Assembly (NCBI GenBank): GCA_020354045.1
Contig: CP070639.1
Coordinates: 44,733 to 88,183 of the forward strand
Direction: 5' to 3'
Origin: Anaerolineales bacterium
GTDB lineage: Bacteria; Chloroflexota; Anaerolineae; Anaerolineales; UBA4823
DNA length: 43,451 nt
Position 1 is the first letter of the stretch; each line of letters starts with the position of its first letter. This document shows, one piece after another, positions 22,617 through 30,392 of the stretch. A model generated the notes under the pieces. It worked only from the letters and a program-made list of their open reading frames with translations. It searched no databases and was not told the origin of the DNA. Made by a program: the position numbers and the translations under genes.

Positions 22617-25139
22617 TCACTCTTTACGGTTATTCAGCATAGGAGGGTTATTATTTTCTATAGCGCCAGCCACGGTGAGTAATTCCGTATTCAGTAATGT
22701 TTCCAATGAATTGTCTATCACGGATACAAGTTCAATTTCCTGTGCACGCGTGATGCTCATCAAGTCGTCTTGTGCAGCAGAAAGCCCGAGCAATAGCTCA
22801 GGATTTTGAGTGAACAATTGTAATCTAACCAATTCGGTAGCTAAGGGAAGGTTCAGATTACTTTTAAAACGCCGGACTGCTGTGGCGATATTCACCAGGT
22901 TTTCTCCAAGTTGCTCAGCTTGGGTATCAATAAAAGCCTGTTCTGGAACAGGCCAGCTTGCCAGGTGAATGGATGATTTTCTTTTAGATGGCAGAAACAC
23001 AGTATGGTAGATTTGCTCGGTGATAAATGGCATGTAAGGTGCCAGCAGCTTTATGACAGATAGAAGTAATTTGTGCAAGCTGTATGTGGCAGCCTGATGA
23101 GATGGTATTTCGGTGTTATATAGGCGTTGTTTACACATCTCGAGATAATTATCCGCAAATTCGGTCCACAGAAATGTCTCAATTTCACTTTTAGCTGAGG
23201 CATACTCATATTGTTCAAGCAAGTAAGTGGTGCGGACTATTAGTCCTTGAAGCCGTGAAAGAATCCATTTATCTGCAGGTGTGAGCGTGTTCTTAATTCC
23301 ATGGTTTTCAGATTGAGTCTGCGAGGGTATGTATCCATTAAGAAAACTAGCAGAGAAACGAGCAATATTCCACAGTTTGGTAGCAAACTTAGCCCCGTTT
23401 TGGATTTTTTCTTCACTGATGACTGAATCTTTTCCCGGGGCTGTGCTCGCAGCCCAGTAACGTACAGCATCTGCTGAATAGCGATCTATCATTTCCAAAG
23501 GTGGCATGGGTCCACCACCACGACTCTTGCTGATTTTGCCCATACCTTCACCAGCGATACCCCAACCAGAGATTAGGACATCCATCCAGGGAAGTGTTTT
23601 AAAATGATGAAAAGACTTCACAATGGTGTAAAAGGCCCAGGTGCGGATGATTTCATGCGCCTGTGGTCGAAGTGAGAATGGGAAAACTTTAGAATACAGG
23701 TCGCTCTCCAAATTCATTTGCTGATTGGTTAACCATTGACCCACGATTTGGGGTGTCATGGACGAGGTAGCCCAAGTGTCGAGCACATCTTCTTCCGGTG
23801 AAAAAGCTTGTGAGCCACAATTTGGACAAGAAGTTTGAGGTTTTTCTACGGTAGGGTCTACGGGTAACTGTTGTTCATCTGCCAACAAAACTTGATCGCA
23901 TTCCTGACAATACCATACTGGAATAGGGATCCCAAAATAGCGTTGTCGTGAGATGCACCAATCCCAGTTAAGATTTTGAACCCAGGATACGTAACGTGAT
24001 TTCATTTGTTCGGGGTACCAGCGAATACTATCACCGGCGTTCAATAAGGCTTCTTTATAATCTAATACACGGATAAACCACTGGTGAGTGGTGATGTATT
24101 CAACGGGTGTGTCGCAGCGCTCATGGACTCTTATTGAATGTCTGGTAGGTTGCTGATCTAGTAGATAGCCTGCGTCCAGCAAGGCAGCTTTAATTTGATG
24201 GCGAGCCTGAGAAACCGAAAAACCCGAGAAATTACCAGCTGCGCTGGTAAGCGTTCCATCCCGATCGATCGCCTCAATTTTTGGTAGATTATATGAAAGC
24301 CACCAGTTTACATCAGCAACATCTCCGAAGGTGCAGCACATGACCGCACCTGTGCCTTTACCAGGATCAGCTGAGTTATCCACAAGGATTGGAACTTGAT
24401 GCCCGAACAGAGGCACCTTCGCCTGATGACTCTGGGCATAGGTAAATCTTTGATCTTCAGGATGAACGAAAATAGCAACACAGGCTGGTAGGAGCTCAGG
24501 GCGCGTGGTTGCTATGGGAAGGTGCTCTCCATTCTCGAGCGTAAAATTGATGGTGATATATTCACTATCCCTGTGGTGGTCATTTAATTCTGCCTGTGCA
24601 ATCGCGGTTTGGCATTCAGGGCACCAAAGAGTAGGCGCTTCACGCCGATAGACTTTGCCGTTTAAATATAATTCCAGGAAGGATTTTTGGGAAATCAATT
24701 GTGAAGTCCGATCGATGGTGCGATAAGAATATCTCCAGTCAATCGAAAGTCCTAATCGCTGCCATAATGTGATGTACTCAGCTTCCATGGTTTCACTCAG
24801 TTCAAGACACTTTTCGATAAAAGCGCGACGCCCGATGGTTTTTGCTCGAACACCTAGCTGTTTTTCTACCAGACGTTCGGTAGGCAAACCATTATCATCA
24901 AATCCCATAGGATAGAATACACGATACCCGCGCATTCGCCAGAAACGGGCAAAAATGTCTGGATGTGTGTAAGAGTAAATGTGACCGAGATGTAACAATC
25001 CAGAGACCGTCGGAGGGGGGGTATCGATTGAGTAAATCTGATCATTCGGTCCGGCTTGAAAGACATACGTCTCATCTTCTGCCCAGTTTGAGATTATCTC
25101 GATTTCCTGGGTTTTGTGATCATATCTTTTGGGTAGCAT
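22617..25139 (-). CDS. valS: Second valyl-tRNA synthetase, archaeal/rickettsial-like (type 2)
   Basis: 840 residues. HLGH is at residues 50-53 and KISKS lies in GEGMGKISKSRGGG (about 533-538). The motif FDDNGLPTERLVEK is the type-2 ValRS form of the region reading GTDHAGIATQ in bacterial ValRS; IleRS would have a DCHGLP motif. Editing-domain ATTRPELLPACVAIFV is present, plus two Cys clusters (LWCPECQ; WYCQEC with CPNCGS). ERCDTPVEY followed by QWFI also fits ValRS type 2. It lacks the long C-terminal coiled-coil arm of the downstream bacterial-type ValRS. The ATG at 25139 has GGAG 8 bp upstream and follows the T-box terminator by 29 nt. Whether both enzymes are expressed and active is not known. 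Confidence 0.9.
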   Translation of the reverse strand: MLPKRYDHKTQEIEIISNWAEDETYVFQAGPNDQIYSIDTPPPTVSGLLHLGHIYSYTHPDIFARFWRMRGYRVFYPMGFDDNGLPTERLVEKQLGVRAKTIGRRAFIEKCLELSETMEAEYITLWQRLGLSIDWRYSYRTIDRTSQLISQKSFLELYLNGKVYRREAPTLWCPECQTAIAQAELNDHHRDSEYITINFTLENGEHLPIATTRPELLPACVAIFVHPEDQRFTYAQSHQAKVPLFGHQVPILVDNSADPGKGTGAVMCCTFGDVADVNWWLSYNLPKIEAIDRDGTLTSAAGNFSGFSVSQARHQIKAALLDAGYLLDQQPTRHSIRVHERCDTPVEYITTHQWFIRVLDYKEALLNAGDSIRWYPEQMKSRYVSWVQNLNWDWCISRQRYFGIPIPVWYCQECDQVLLADEQQLPVDPTVEKPQTSCPNCGSQAFSPEEDVLDTWATSSMTPQIVGQWLTNQQMNLESDLYSKVFPFSLRPQAHEIIRTWAFYTIVKSFHHFKTLPWMDVLISGWGIAGEGMGKISKSRGGGPMPPLEMIDRYSADAVRYWAASTAPGKDSVISEEKIQNGAKFATKLWNIARFSASFLNGYIPSQTQSENHGIKNTLTPADKWILSRLQGLIVRTTYLLEQYEYASAKSEIETFLWTEFADNYLEMCKQRLYNTEIPSHQAATYSLHKLLLSVIKLLAPYMPFITEQIYHTVFLPSKRKSSIHLASWPVPEQAFIDTQAEQLGENLVNIATAVRRFKSNLNLPLATELVRLQLFTQNPELLLGLSAAQDDLMSITRAQEIELVSVIDNSLETLLNTELLTVAGAIENNNPPMLNNRKE

Positions 25140-25168
25140 ACATATTTCTCCAATGACTTATGCAATCG

Positions 25169-25203
25169 AAAAATCCCTTTCATCCTGGTTAAGGACGAAA
25201 GGG
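25169..25203 (-). terminator. Conditional terminator of the T-box leader
   Basis: An 11-bp stem (CCCTTTCGTCC / GGATGAAAGGG, one G-U pair) with a 7-nt loop, followed by ATTTTT on the minus strand. Its left arm and loop contain the CCTTAA needed for the antiterminator, so the two structures exclude each other. Confidence 0.88.
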
Positions 25204-25493
25204 CAATCCTTCCGCGGTACCACCTTAATTCACCTGGTATTATTTTGCCGGTGCTCTTATCCCTGGCGAGACTTATGAAATGGCTAGCCAGAGTTACGCG
25301 CTAACGGGCTTACCCGTGCTGTTCTAATGGAGCATGGCTGACTTAATAAATATGCACGCTCTTTCTTCAGCAGATATCACCGGACGACGTTCGGCAGCAT
25401 ACTTCTGCGGGGGCTCTCAGCCTTTGGCCTTCCCTTCTCTGCCAGTGTACTGACTGCCTACTCCTCCCGGCATGTTTTATTGATGTGAATTGT
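25169..25493 (-). promoter_or_regulatory. T-box riboswitch leader, tRNA-Val specific (GUC specifier)
   Basis: Minus-strand leader of the tandem valS operon. Lower Stem I pairs CCGGG (25470-25466) with TCCGG (25384-25380), and the upper stem pairs GGCAG (25458-25454) with CTGCC (25397-25393). The internal loop between them has AGTA on one side (AGGAGTA) and GAAC-GTC-G on the other, the classic specifier-loop layout, placing GTC (Val) at 25388-25386. A GGCTGAGAGCC apical motif follows the form of Stem I tips. The T-box proper, AATTAAGGTGGTACCGCG, runs 25230-25213; its TGGT bulge matches a tRNA acceptor with A73, as in tRNA-Val. TTAAGG can pair with CCTTAA (25194-25189) as antiterminator, competing with the terminator at 25203-25175. 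Uncharged tRNA-Val should permit readthrough. Confidence 0.93.
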
Positions 25494-25499
25494 AGGAAA

Positions 25500-25528
25500 A
25501 TTATAACGAACAACGGTTAATTGGTCAA
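25500..25528 (-). promoter_or_regulatory. Sigma-A promoter of the T-box/valS operon
   Basis: On the minus strand TTGACC (25528-25523), 17 bp, perfect TATAAT (25505-25500). Start expected near 25493, so the T-box leader is about 355 nt to the first valS codon. Confidence 0.75.
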
Positions 25529-25610
25529 CTTGAAAATATTCCAATCAATCTCAACGAGCAACTTTGCGCCTTGAAAAAAATATCAAATCAACAAAATGAG
25601 TAAGATCTGC

Positions 25611-25640
25611 TTGACTTTCATAGGCGCCTTGTGCTATCCT
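25611..25640 (+). promoter_or_regulatory. Probable promoter of the MBL-fold hydrolase gene
   Basis: TTGACT (25611-25616) and TATCCT (25635-25640) with 18 bp spacing; start near 25647, 25 nt before the ATG at 25672. Divergent from the valS promoter about 80 bp away. Confidence 0.5.
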
Positions 25641-25671
25641 TCTTCAGCAGAAATAAATTGGGAAAAGGAAT

Positions 25672-26574
25672 ATGATACAAAGGGAACGTATCGCTGAGAA
25701 TGTTTATTCTTTTCAGAGTGAGGTATACGCTCAGGTAACTGCTGGTGCTGTGATTGGTCCTAATTGGGCAGTGGTTATAGACACACTTGCACTACCTGAG
25801 GAAACACTCTCCATCCGAGATTTTATCGAACAGGAACTTGGAGTTCCTGTTCGATATGTCATTAATACACATTATCACGCTGACCATGCCTGGGGAAATT
25901 ACTACTTTCCAGGTGCCACAGTGATTGGCTCAGAATTGTGTCGGAAGTTACTGGAGGAACGAGGCACTTCATCCCTAGAGAATGTACGGAAACAGAATCT
26001 CGCATTTCGGAATGCAAAAATTGTTCCGCCACACTTATCTTTTGAGAGTGGAAACCTTAGCCTGAGGATCGGAAAAAAAACCTTGAATTTGTCCATGCTT
26101 CCAGGTCATAGCCATGATAATGTTGCTATACTGGTTGAAGAGGACCGGGTATTGTTTTCAGGAGATGCCTGCATGCCTCTACCGTACATAGTGGACGGTG
26201 ACATGGATGATCTGGTGGCGTCGTTAAAAAAAGTTGGGAAATTGGGTCTTGAAAATATCGTGCAGGGTCATGGTGATATTATCCTGCGGGGAGAGATTGA
26301 GGGGTATATCAAGGACAACCTGAATTACCTATCTGCCATACGCAAAGCTGTACGAAAATCCAGCAAACGTAAATATCCAATGGACCTTCTGGAAGAAGTC
26401 GATGTTGAATCGTGTGGAAAGAGCCGTGTATTGATTGGGGGACTAGCTGAGGAGTTACATCACCGCAACCTGCGGGCGCTTTATCATCAGATGTATGGGG
26501 AGTATCCAAAAGCCTCTGAGGATGAGTATGATGACTATGAAGAGGAAGAATTTGATGATGAAGTGGAGGATTGA
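25672..26574 (+). CDS. MBL-fold metallo-hydrolase with acidic C-terminal tail
   Basis: 300 residues. Metallo-beta-lactamase fold with the dinuclear metal motif THYHADH (H67, H69, D71, H72), a third-site His in MLPGHSHDN (about 145), Asp in VLFSGDACM and a last His in IVQGHGD. The domain ends near residue 210. A helical tail follows and finishes in a run of Asp/Glu residues (about 283-300) that is unlike the rest of the protein and probably disordered. No signal peptide. Many related proteins hydrolyse thioesters or lactones; the substrate here is unknown. It has its own promoter and AAGGA before the ATG, and is a single-gene unit facing convergent plsY. Confidence 0.85.
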   Translation: MIQRERIAENVYSFQSEVYAQVTAGAVIGPNWAVVIDTLALPEETLSIRDFIEQELGVPVRYVINTHYHADHAWGNYYFPGATVIGSELCRKLLEERGTSSLENVRKQNLAFRNAKIVPPHLSFESGNLSLRIGKKTLNLSMLPGHSHDNVAILVEEDRVLFSGDACMPLPYIVDGDMDDLVASLKKVGKLGLENIVQGHGDIILRGEIEGYIKDNLNYLSAIRKAVRKSSKRKYPMDLLEEVDVESCGKSRVLIGGLAEELHHRNLRALYHQMYGEYPKASEDEYDDYEEEEFDDEVED

Positions 26575-26618
26575 TTTCGTGTAGCGAAATTCATGACTGC
26601 AGACTATTGGCTGGCGAC

Positions 26619-27266
26619 TTACTTTTTGGCACGGTAACCAACCAGACGCTCATTTCCACTGAGGAGACGACGAATATTCGGGCGCAAAGCCCAAATCAAT
26701 AGCACTGCAGAAATTAGCCCATACATCGCATATTGCCAGGGGGAAATCCCTATCCATGCCCTGTAAGCAAATATAATTGTGGAAAGAAAGGCGATACTCA
26801 AAGTAGCAATAGAGGCATAGCCGATAAAATATAAAATCAATGCTCCCATTGGAACTATTATTAAAATACTGGGAGCCCATAATCCAAAAGAACCTCCCAC
26901 ACACGGGGCTCCGCCAGCCCCGCCACGCAATCGAAGGCGTCCTGTTTCATTCCTTTCAACAAGGAATATCGAATAGTTATGTCCAAGGATAGCTAAAATT
27001 GGGGCGAAAATTTCTATCCAGATGTTCTCAGAAAACCAGATTTGGGCTAACCAGACGCATACCGCACTTTTCAAAATGTCTAATATCGCGGTAAGCAAAC
27101 CTGCCCAAAATCCAGCTGCTCGCATGGCATTGGTCCCCCCGGTTCGTCCACTTTCGACATGCCGTATGTCTCTGCCAGTTGACAACTTTACAATTAGAAG
27201 ACCAACTGGGATGGATCCTATTAGATAGCATAACACTAGAAATGGAATGATGAAAATTGTTAGCAT
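26619..27266 (-). CDS. plsY: Glycerol-3-phosphate acyltransferase PlsY, divergent
   Basis: 215 residues with about five to six hydrophobic helices. PlsY transfers acyl groups from acyl-phosphate to glycerol-3-phosphate, the first step of phospholipid synthesis. Motif 1 is present as VESGRTGGTNAMRAAG (usual SGNIGATN) and motif 3 as RPNIRRLLSGNE. Motif 2, usually GGKGVAT, reads GGAGGAPCVGG, so its lysine is absent. LAILGHNYSIF before it matches the conserved helix. The divergence at motif 2 may be a lineage form or reflect altered activity. It lies 60 bp after the JAMM peptidase gene on the same strand. Confidence 0.85.
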   Translation of the reverse strand: MLTIFIIPFLVLCYLIGSIPVGLLIVKLSTGRDIRHVESGRTGGTNAMRAAGFWAGLLTAILDILKSAVCVWLAQIWFSENIWIEIFAPILAILGHNYSIFLVERNETGRLRLRGGAGGAPCVGGSFGLWAPSILIIVPMGALILYFIGYASIATLSIAFLSTIIFAYRAWIGISPWQYAMYGLISAVLLIWALRPNIRRLLSGNERLVGYRAKK

Positions 27267-27326
27267 ATGGGCGAAATCCTCGTGGCTATACTTTCATGAT
27301 AAAAAAACACACAATCGTAATGGAAG

Positions 27327-27761
27327 TTACTGGTTTTCCAGGATTTCAACTTCAACAGGAGTTACCAGACCAGATTGAATGTAGTAACCTTTACAAGACC
27401 AGGCACTTAATTTTTTGAACCAGATAAGCTGAATTACATCGGGGTAATAGCACTCATCGATATCAGTCCTAGAAGGTTTTTCAGGTCCGTTTGGATGTGA
27501 GTGGTAGATGGCGGTCAATTCCCAACGATTTTCTTCAATTGTTTTAAAAAAATGCAGTTGTTCATGGGGATCCATCCGGTAGCGGACTGGACTGCGAAGG
27601 ATATTGGTAACTGGTGAAACCGATTGCACCCTTCCTGCCAACCCAGCAACCAGACCACAAGCTTCCTCAGGGAATCGCAAGGCAACATCTGCTCTCATGA
27701 TGTCAAACTGTTCTCGGGTGAGCTGAATTGAGTGTTGATGGTATCTGTTCAATTGATCCAA
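27327..27761 (-). CDS. JAMM/MPN (Mov34, M67-family) metallopeptidase
   Basis: 144 residues, a stand-alone JAB1/MPN domain. The zinc motif is complete: E33 in PEEACGLVAG, then HSHPNGPEKPSRTD giving H87, H89, S97 and D100. Prokaryotic JAMM proteins remove small ubiquitin-like or sulfur-carrier proteins from partners or release cysteine in sulfur metabolism; no ThiS/MoaD-like or E1-like gene is in the window. The TTG at 27761 overlaps the previous gene by 13 bp. A second TTG at 27752 forms a TTGA overlap with that gene's stop and is also plausible. Confidence 0.85.
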   Translation of the reverse strand: MDQLNRYHQHSIQLTREQFDIMRADVALRFPEEACGLVAGLAGRVQSVSPVTNILRSPVRYRMDPHEQLHFFKTIEENRWELTAIYHSHPNGPEKPSRTDIDECYYPDVIQLIWFKKLSAWSCKGYYIQSGLVTPVEVEILENQ

Positions 27762-28558
27762 ATAGCAGTTCCAATCACAAGGGATAAGACAATTAATGGC
27801 TCGATAAGAGATGCCCGTATGGTTTTGTTTTCAGCTAAATTAGAGATTGCACTTGTGAATGCATAGGATGGTGCCAGCAAGAATAGACCAAAGGAAACCG
27901 GGGATACAGGCATGTAGTGTAACGCGGCGGTTATTTGGGCACAGGTCAAGGCAATAGTTGCAGATTGAATGATTGCCCAACGACCATGCAAGCGCAAATG
28001 GAGTGTTCGTAAACTAATGAGGCCTACACCTAGTGATAAAGCTGGTAAGGTTAAGAAGAGGCGAAATCCAGCAAAACGCAGTGATATCGCCAAGCTTAAA
28101 AATAATGCGAACGACAGAGCAGTCAATCCTGCTGCAGCCAACGGATGCCTTTCATCCTCTGGATCGATGGTTATGTATTCCGCGATCAAAACACATGTCA
28201 GTAGAATTCCCCCAATAATAAAACCCAACCACCATTGGGGACTGAGGGATAATTGGAACAATGGAATACCAATTACCCAGGAGGTGAGAGATGGAAGCAA
28301 CCAGTGATCAAATATACTGTGTTCCTTAGCAGACGGATGCTGTCTGAGCAACCAATCTGCACCTGTTGCGGTAAGCCCTGCTACCAGGAACGCGACAATG
28401 GTATTTATGTTTAAAGTGATCTCAAAGTATACTCCAGGAAATTGAACTGCCAGGTCCCGCCCAGGGATATCGATAAATCGCGCCAGAGCATATGCTAACA
28501 AAATAATAGCAACAAGTACACTGAGGCGGTTTGTATCTGGCAAGTGGTGTTGTTTCAT
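27749..28558 (-). CDS. Polytopic membrane protein, unknown function (possibly DUF5656-like)
   Basis: 269 residues with about eight hydrophobic helices (for example LSVLVAIILLAYALARFI, TIVAFLVAGLTATGADWLL, WWLGFIIGGILLTCVLIAEYI) and short polar loops. No catalytic motif recognised. The layout resembles membrane proteins of the DUF5656 type reported from Chloroflexota, but that assignment is from memory and weak. It is the first gene of a minus-strand set with the JAMM peptidase (overlapping by 3-13 bp) and plsY. A promoter is predicted at 28657-28685. Confidence 0.65.
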   Translation of the reverse strand: MKQHHLPDTNRLSVLVAIILLAYALARFIDIPGRDLAVQFPGVYFEITLNINTIVAFLVAGLTATGADWLLRQHPSAKEHSIFDHWLLPSLTSWVIGIPLFQLSLSPQWWLGFIIGGILLTCVLIAEYITIDPEDERHPLAAAGLTALSFALFLSLAISLRFAGFRLFLTLPALSLGVGLISLRTLHLRLHGRWAIIQSATIALTCAQITAALHYMPVSPVSFGLFLLAPSYAFTSAISNLAENKTIRASLIEPLIVLSLVIGTAIWIN

Positions 28559-28656
28559 CTAAGCAGATTTTACTCGCCTATTGTCTAACTGCCAAGTTGG
28601 GGGAGTTCATAACTGCTCAGCACGGCTCCCATACGATTGGACATGCTGCACAGATT

Positions 28657-28685
28657 CTTATAAGTTGTAGCAGATCTTAAATCAA
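28657..28685 (-). promoter_or_regulatory. Probable promoter of the membrane protein-JAMM-plsY set
   Basis: On the minus strand TTGATT (28685-28680), 17 bp, TATAAG (28662-28657). Start near 28650, about 90 nt before the ATG at 28558. The leader contains a loose hairpin (GGGAG / CTCCC) of uncertain meaning. Confidence 0.45.
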
Positions 28686-28697
28686 TCCTAAAAATGC

Positions 28698-28726
28698 TTG
28701 ACGGAATTGACCGTCTCACGTAGTAT
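28698..28726 (+). promoter_or_regulatory. Probable promoter of the glycosyltransferase-yraN-miaA operon
   Basis: TTGACG (28698-28703), 17 bp, TAGTAT (28721-28726). The -35 box overlaps a small palindrome GACGG-N6-CCGTC (28700-28715). Start near 28733, about 98 nt before the ATG at 28831. Confidence 0.45.
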
Positions 28727-28755
28727 ACATAACTAAGATAATGATGCCCATAGGT

Positions 28756-28786
28756 GGAATTAACCTTTAGCTCTACGGTTAATCCC
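28756..28786 (+). other. Inverted repeat in the 5' leader of the glycosyltransferase gene
   Basis: ATTAACC (28759-28765) pairs with GGTTAAT (28777-28783) around an 11-nt loop, with two further G-C pairs beyond one mismatch. TTTT follows within a few bases. It could be a weak attenuator or a protein site; nothing in the sequence decides between them. Confidence 0.35.
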
Positions 28787-28830
28787 TTTTCCCACTGATA
28801 AGGTTCCTAATTTGAGTGAAAGGGAAAATT

Positions 28831-30033
28831 ATGCGTATTGGTATGATGACCGATATTTATAAACCACATATTAGTGGGGTAACCAATTATATTTCGTTGA
28901 ATAAGTCCATATTAAGCGATCAAGGGCATGAAATATATGTCTTCACCTTTGGTGATTCTGATTATATAGATAATGAACCAAATATTTACCGCTCACCTGG
29001 ATTGCCGTTGTTAGATACCGGTTTTCACTTGAATCTGGGATATAGCCAGGAAGCTCGAACTAAATTAGTAACTATGGATGTCGTGCATGTCCACCACCCT
29101 TTCTTAAGTGGTTCGATTGCACTACGTTACTGCCGGCCCAGAGGTTTACCAATTGTATTCACAAATCACACTCGCTATGATCTTTACGCCCAGGCTTATA
29201 TTCCAGGCCTGCCTGAGGTTTTTGGCGTTACGGCTTTAGAAGCAATCATGCCAGCTTTCTGCCGGGCATGTGACCTAGTCATCGCTCCTTCGCCGGGAAT
29301 GAAGAGTGTGTTGGAGAAATTTGGAGTTACTTCCCATATTGACGTTGTCCCAAACGGCGTTAATCTAGCACCCTTTAAAAAGCCAACTCAGCCCAAAGAT
29401 CGCTCAGAATTTGGATTTCAACCCGATGATATCTTACTCATCTATGTGGGCCGCCTCGGACCCGAGAAGAACTTGCCTTTCTTGCTGCGTTCATTTGCGG
29501 GAGCAGCCCAGGCGTATGACAATATTCGATTAATTTTAGTTGGAGATGGCCCTGAAAAGGACAATTTGCAAGATCGCGTCCGGCATATGCAACTCTCCCA
29601 TAGTGTTTTTTTCACTGGCATGCTCGAATACGCTCAACTGCCGGGGTATTTGACCATGGCAGACGCATTTGTTACAGCCTCAGTAACAGAAGTTCACCCT
29701 TTATCTGTGATCGAAGCGATGGCTTCTGGATTGCCCGTCTTGGGAATTCAATCGCCTGGAGTTGGTGATACGATTGTAGATGGCATCACCGGTTTTTTGG
29801 TGCCTGAGCAAGATTTTGCTTCTTATACTGCTAAGCTAGTACGCTTGGCTACTGACCATGATAAACGTAAGTATATGGGGCAGGAAGCTTCCCTTGCTTC
29901 TGAGAAATACGCGATTGAACATACATCAAAAATAATGGTTGATCGCTATGCAGAGGTCATTCAGGATTCTCGTGAGAAAAAACGTGGATTGCGAACGCGA
30001 TTTATACGAATGATGGATAAATGGCGAAATTAA
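28831..30033 (+). CDS. Glycosyltransferase family 4 (GT-B)
   Basis: About 400 residues from the ATG at 28831, chosen over the in-frame GTG at 28816 because AAAGGG lies just before the ATG. The N-terminal domain starts MRIGMMTDIYKPHISGVTNYI, the usual donor/acceptor loop of GT4 enzymes. The C-terminal domain has LIYVGRLGPEKNLPFLL and the E-x7-E-type motif in SVTEVHPLSVIEAMASGLPVLG. Such enzymes add sugars to lipids such as diacylglycerol or phosphatidylinositol, or to polysaccharides; the substrate is unknown. Cytoplasmic or membrane-associated, with a very basic C-terminus. It overlaps yraN by 13 bp. Confidence 0.9.
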   Translation: MRIGMMTDIYKPHISGVTNYISLNKSILSDQGHEIYVFTFGDSDYIDNEPNIYRSPGLPLLDTGFHLNLGYSQEARTKLVTMDVVHVHHPFLSGSIALRYCRPRGLPIVFTNHTRYDLYAQAYIPGLPEVFGVTALEAIMPAFCRACDLVIAPSPGMKSVLEKFGVTSHIDVVPNGVNLAPFKKPTQPKDRSEFGFQPDDILLIYVGRLGPEKNLPFLLRSFAGAAQAYDNIRLILVGDGPEKDNLQDRVRHMQLSHSVFFTGMLEYAQLPGYLTMADAFVTASVTEVHPLSVIEAMASGLPVLGIQSPGVGDTIVDGITGFLVPEQDFASYTAKLVRLATDHDKRKYMGQEASLASEKYAIEHTSKIMVDRYAEVIQDSREKKRGLRTRFIRMMDKWRN

Positions 30034-30392
30034 AAGCGAACTACCAAGTAATCGGAAGATGGGGAGAAGAAATTGCTGCAAATTATCTGCAAGGGCAAGG
30101 ATATGAAATTCTTGATCGCAATGTGCGTACCGCGTATGGTGAACTAGATCTGATTGCCCGCTTCAATGATGTGTTAGTGTTTGTAGAGGTAAAAACACGC
30201 AGATCTACTGCGTACGGATTGGCGGAAGAAGCAATCACACAAAAGAAAGCCACCCATATTCTTCAATCTGCACAAGCGTATATACTTTCAAATAATTTTC
30301 CTGATATTGATTGGCGGATTGATATGATTAGCATTTATCAAGCTAAGGGAAAAAAGCCTGTCATCTCTCACATTGAGAATGCCATCCACTGA
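30021..30392 (+). CDS. YraN family (UPF0102) endonuclease-like protein
   Basis: 123 residues, full length. Restriction-endonuclease-like core: GRWGEEIAANYLQGQGYEILDRNVRTAYGELDLIA followed by VLVFVEVKTRRS, giving the E..D..ExK active-site layout. Function is unproven; the family is near-universal in bacteria and found near rnhB, trmD or dprA in many genomes. Here it overlaps the glycosyltransferase upstream (13 bp) and miaA downstream (14 bp). Confidence 0.9.
   Translation: MAKLKANYQVIGRWGEEIAANYLQGQGYEILDRNVRTAYGELDLIARFNDVLVFVEVKTRRSTAYGLAEEAITQKKATHILQSAQAYILSNNFPDIDWRIDMISIYQAKGKKPVISHIENAIH

Noticed and set aside
22617-25139. Identification of the 840-residue synthetase as isoleucyl- or leucyl-tRNA synthetase
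   Set aside because: FDDNGLPTE, ERCDTPVEY/QWFI and the GUC specifier of the upstream T-box all point to valine.
25123-25143. Seven-codon upstream reading frame starting at ATG 25143 and overlapping the valS start
   Set aside because: GGAG spacing favours the ATG at 25139; the tiny frame has no other support.
26573-26591. GATTTCG/CGAAATT hairpin after the MBL hydrolase gene as a terminator
   Set aside because: Short 7-bp stem overlapping the stop codon with no U tract on either side.
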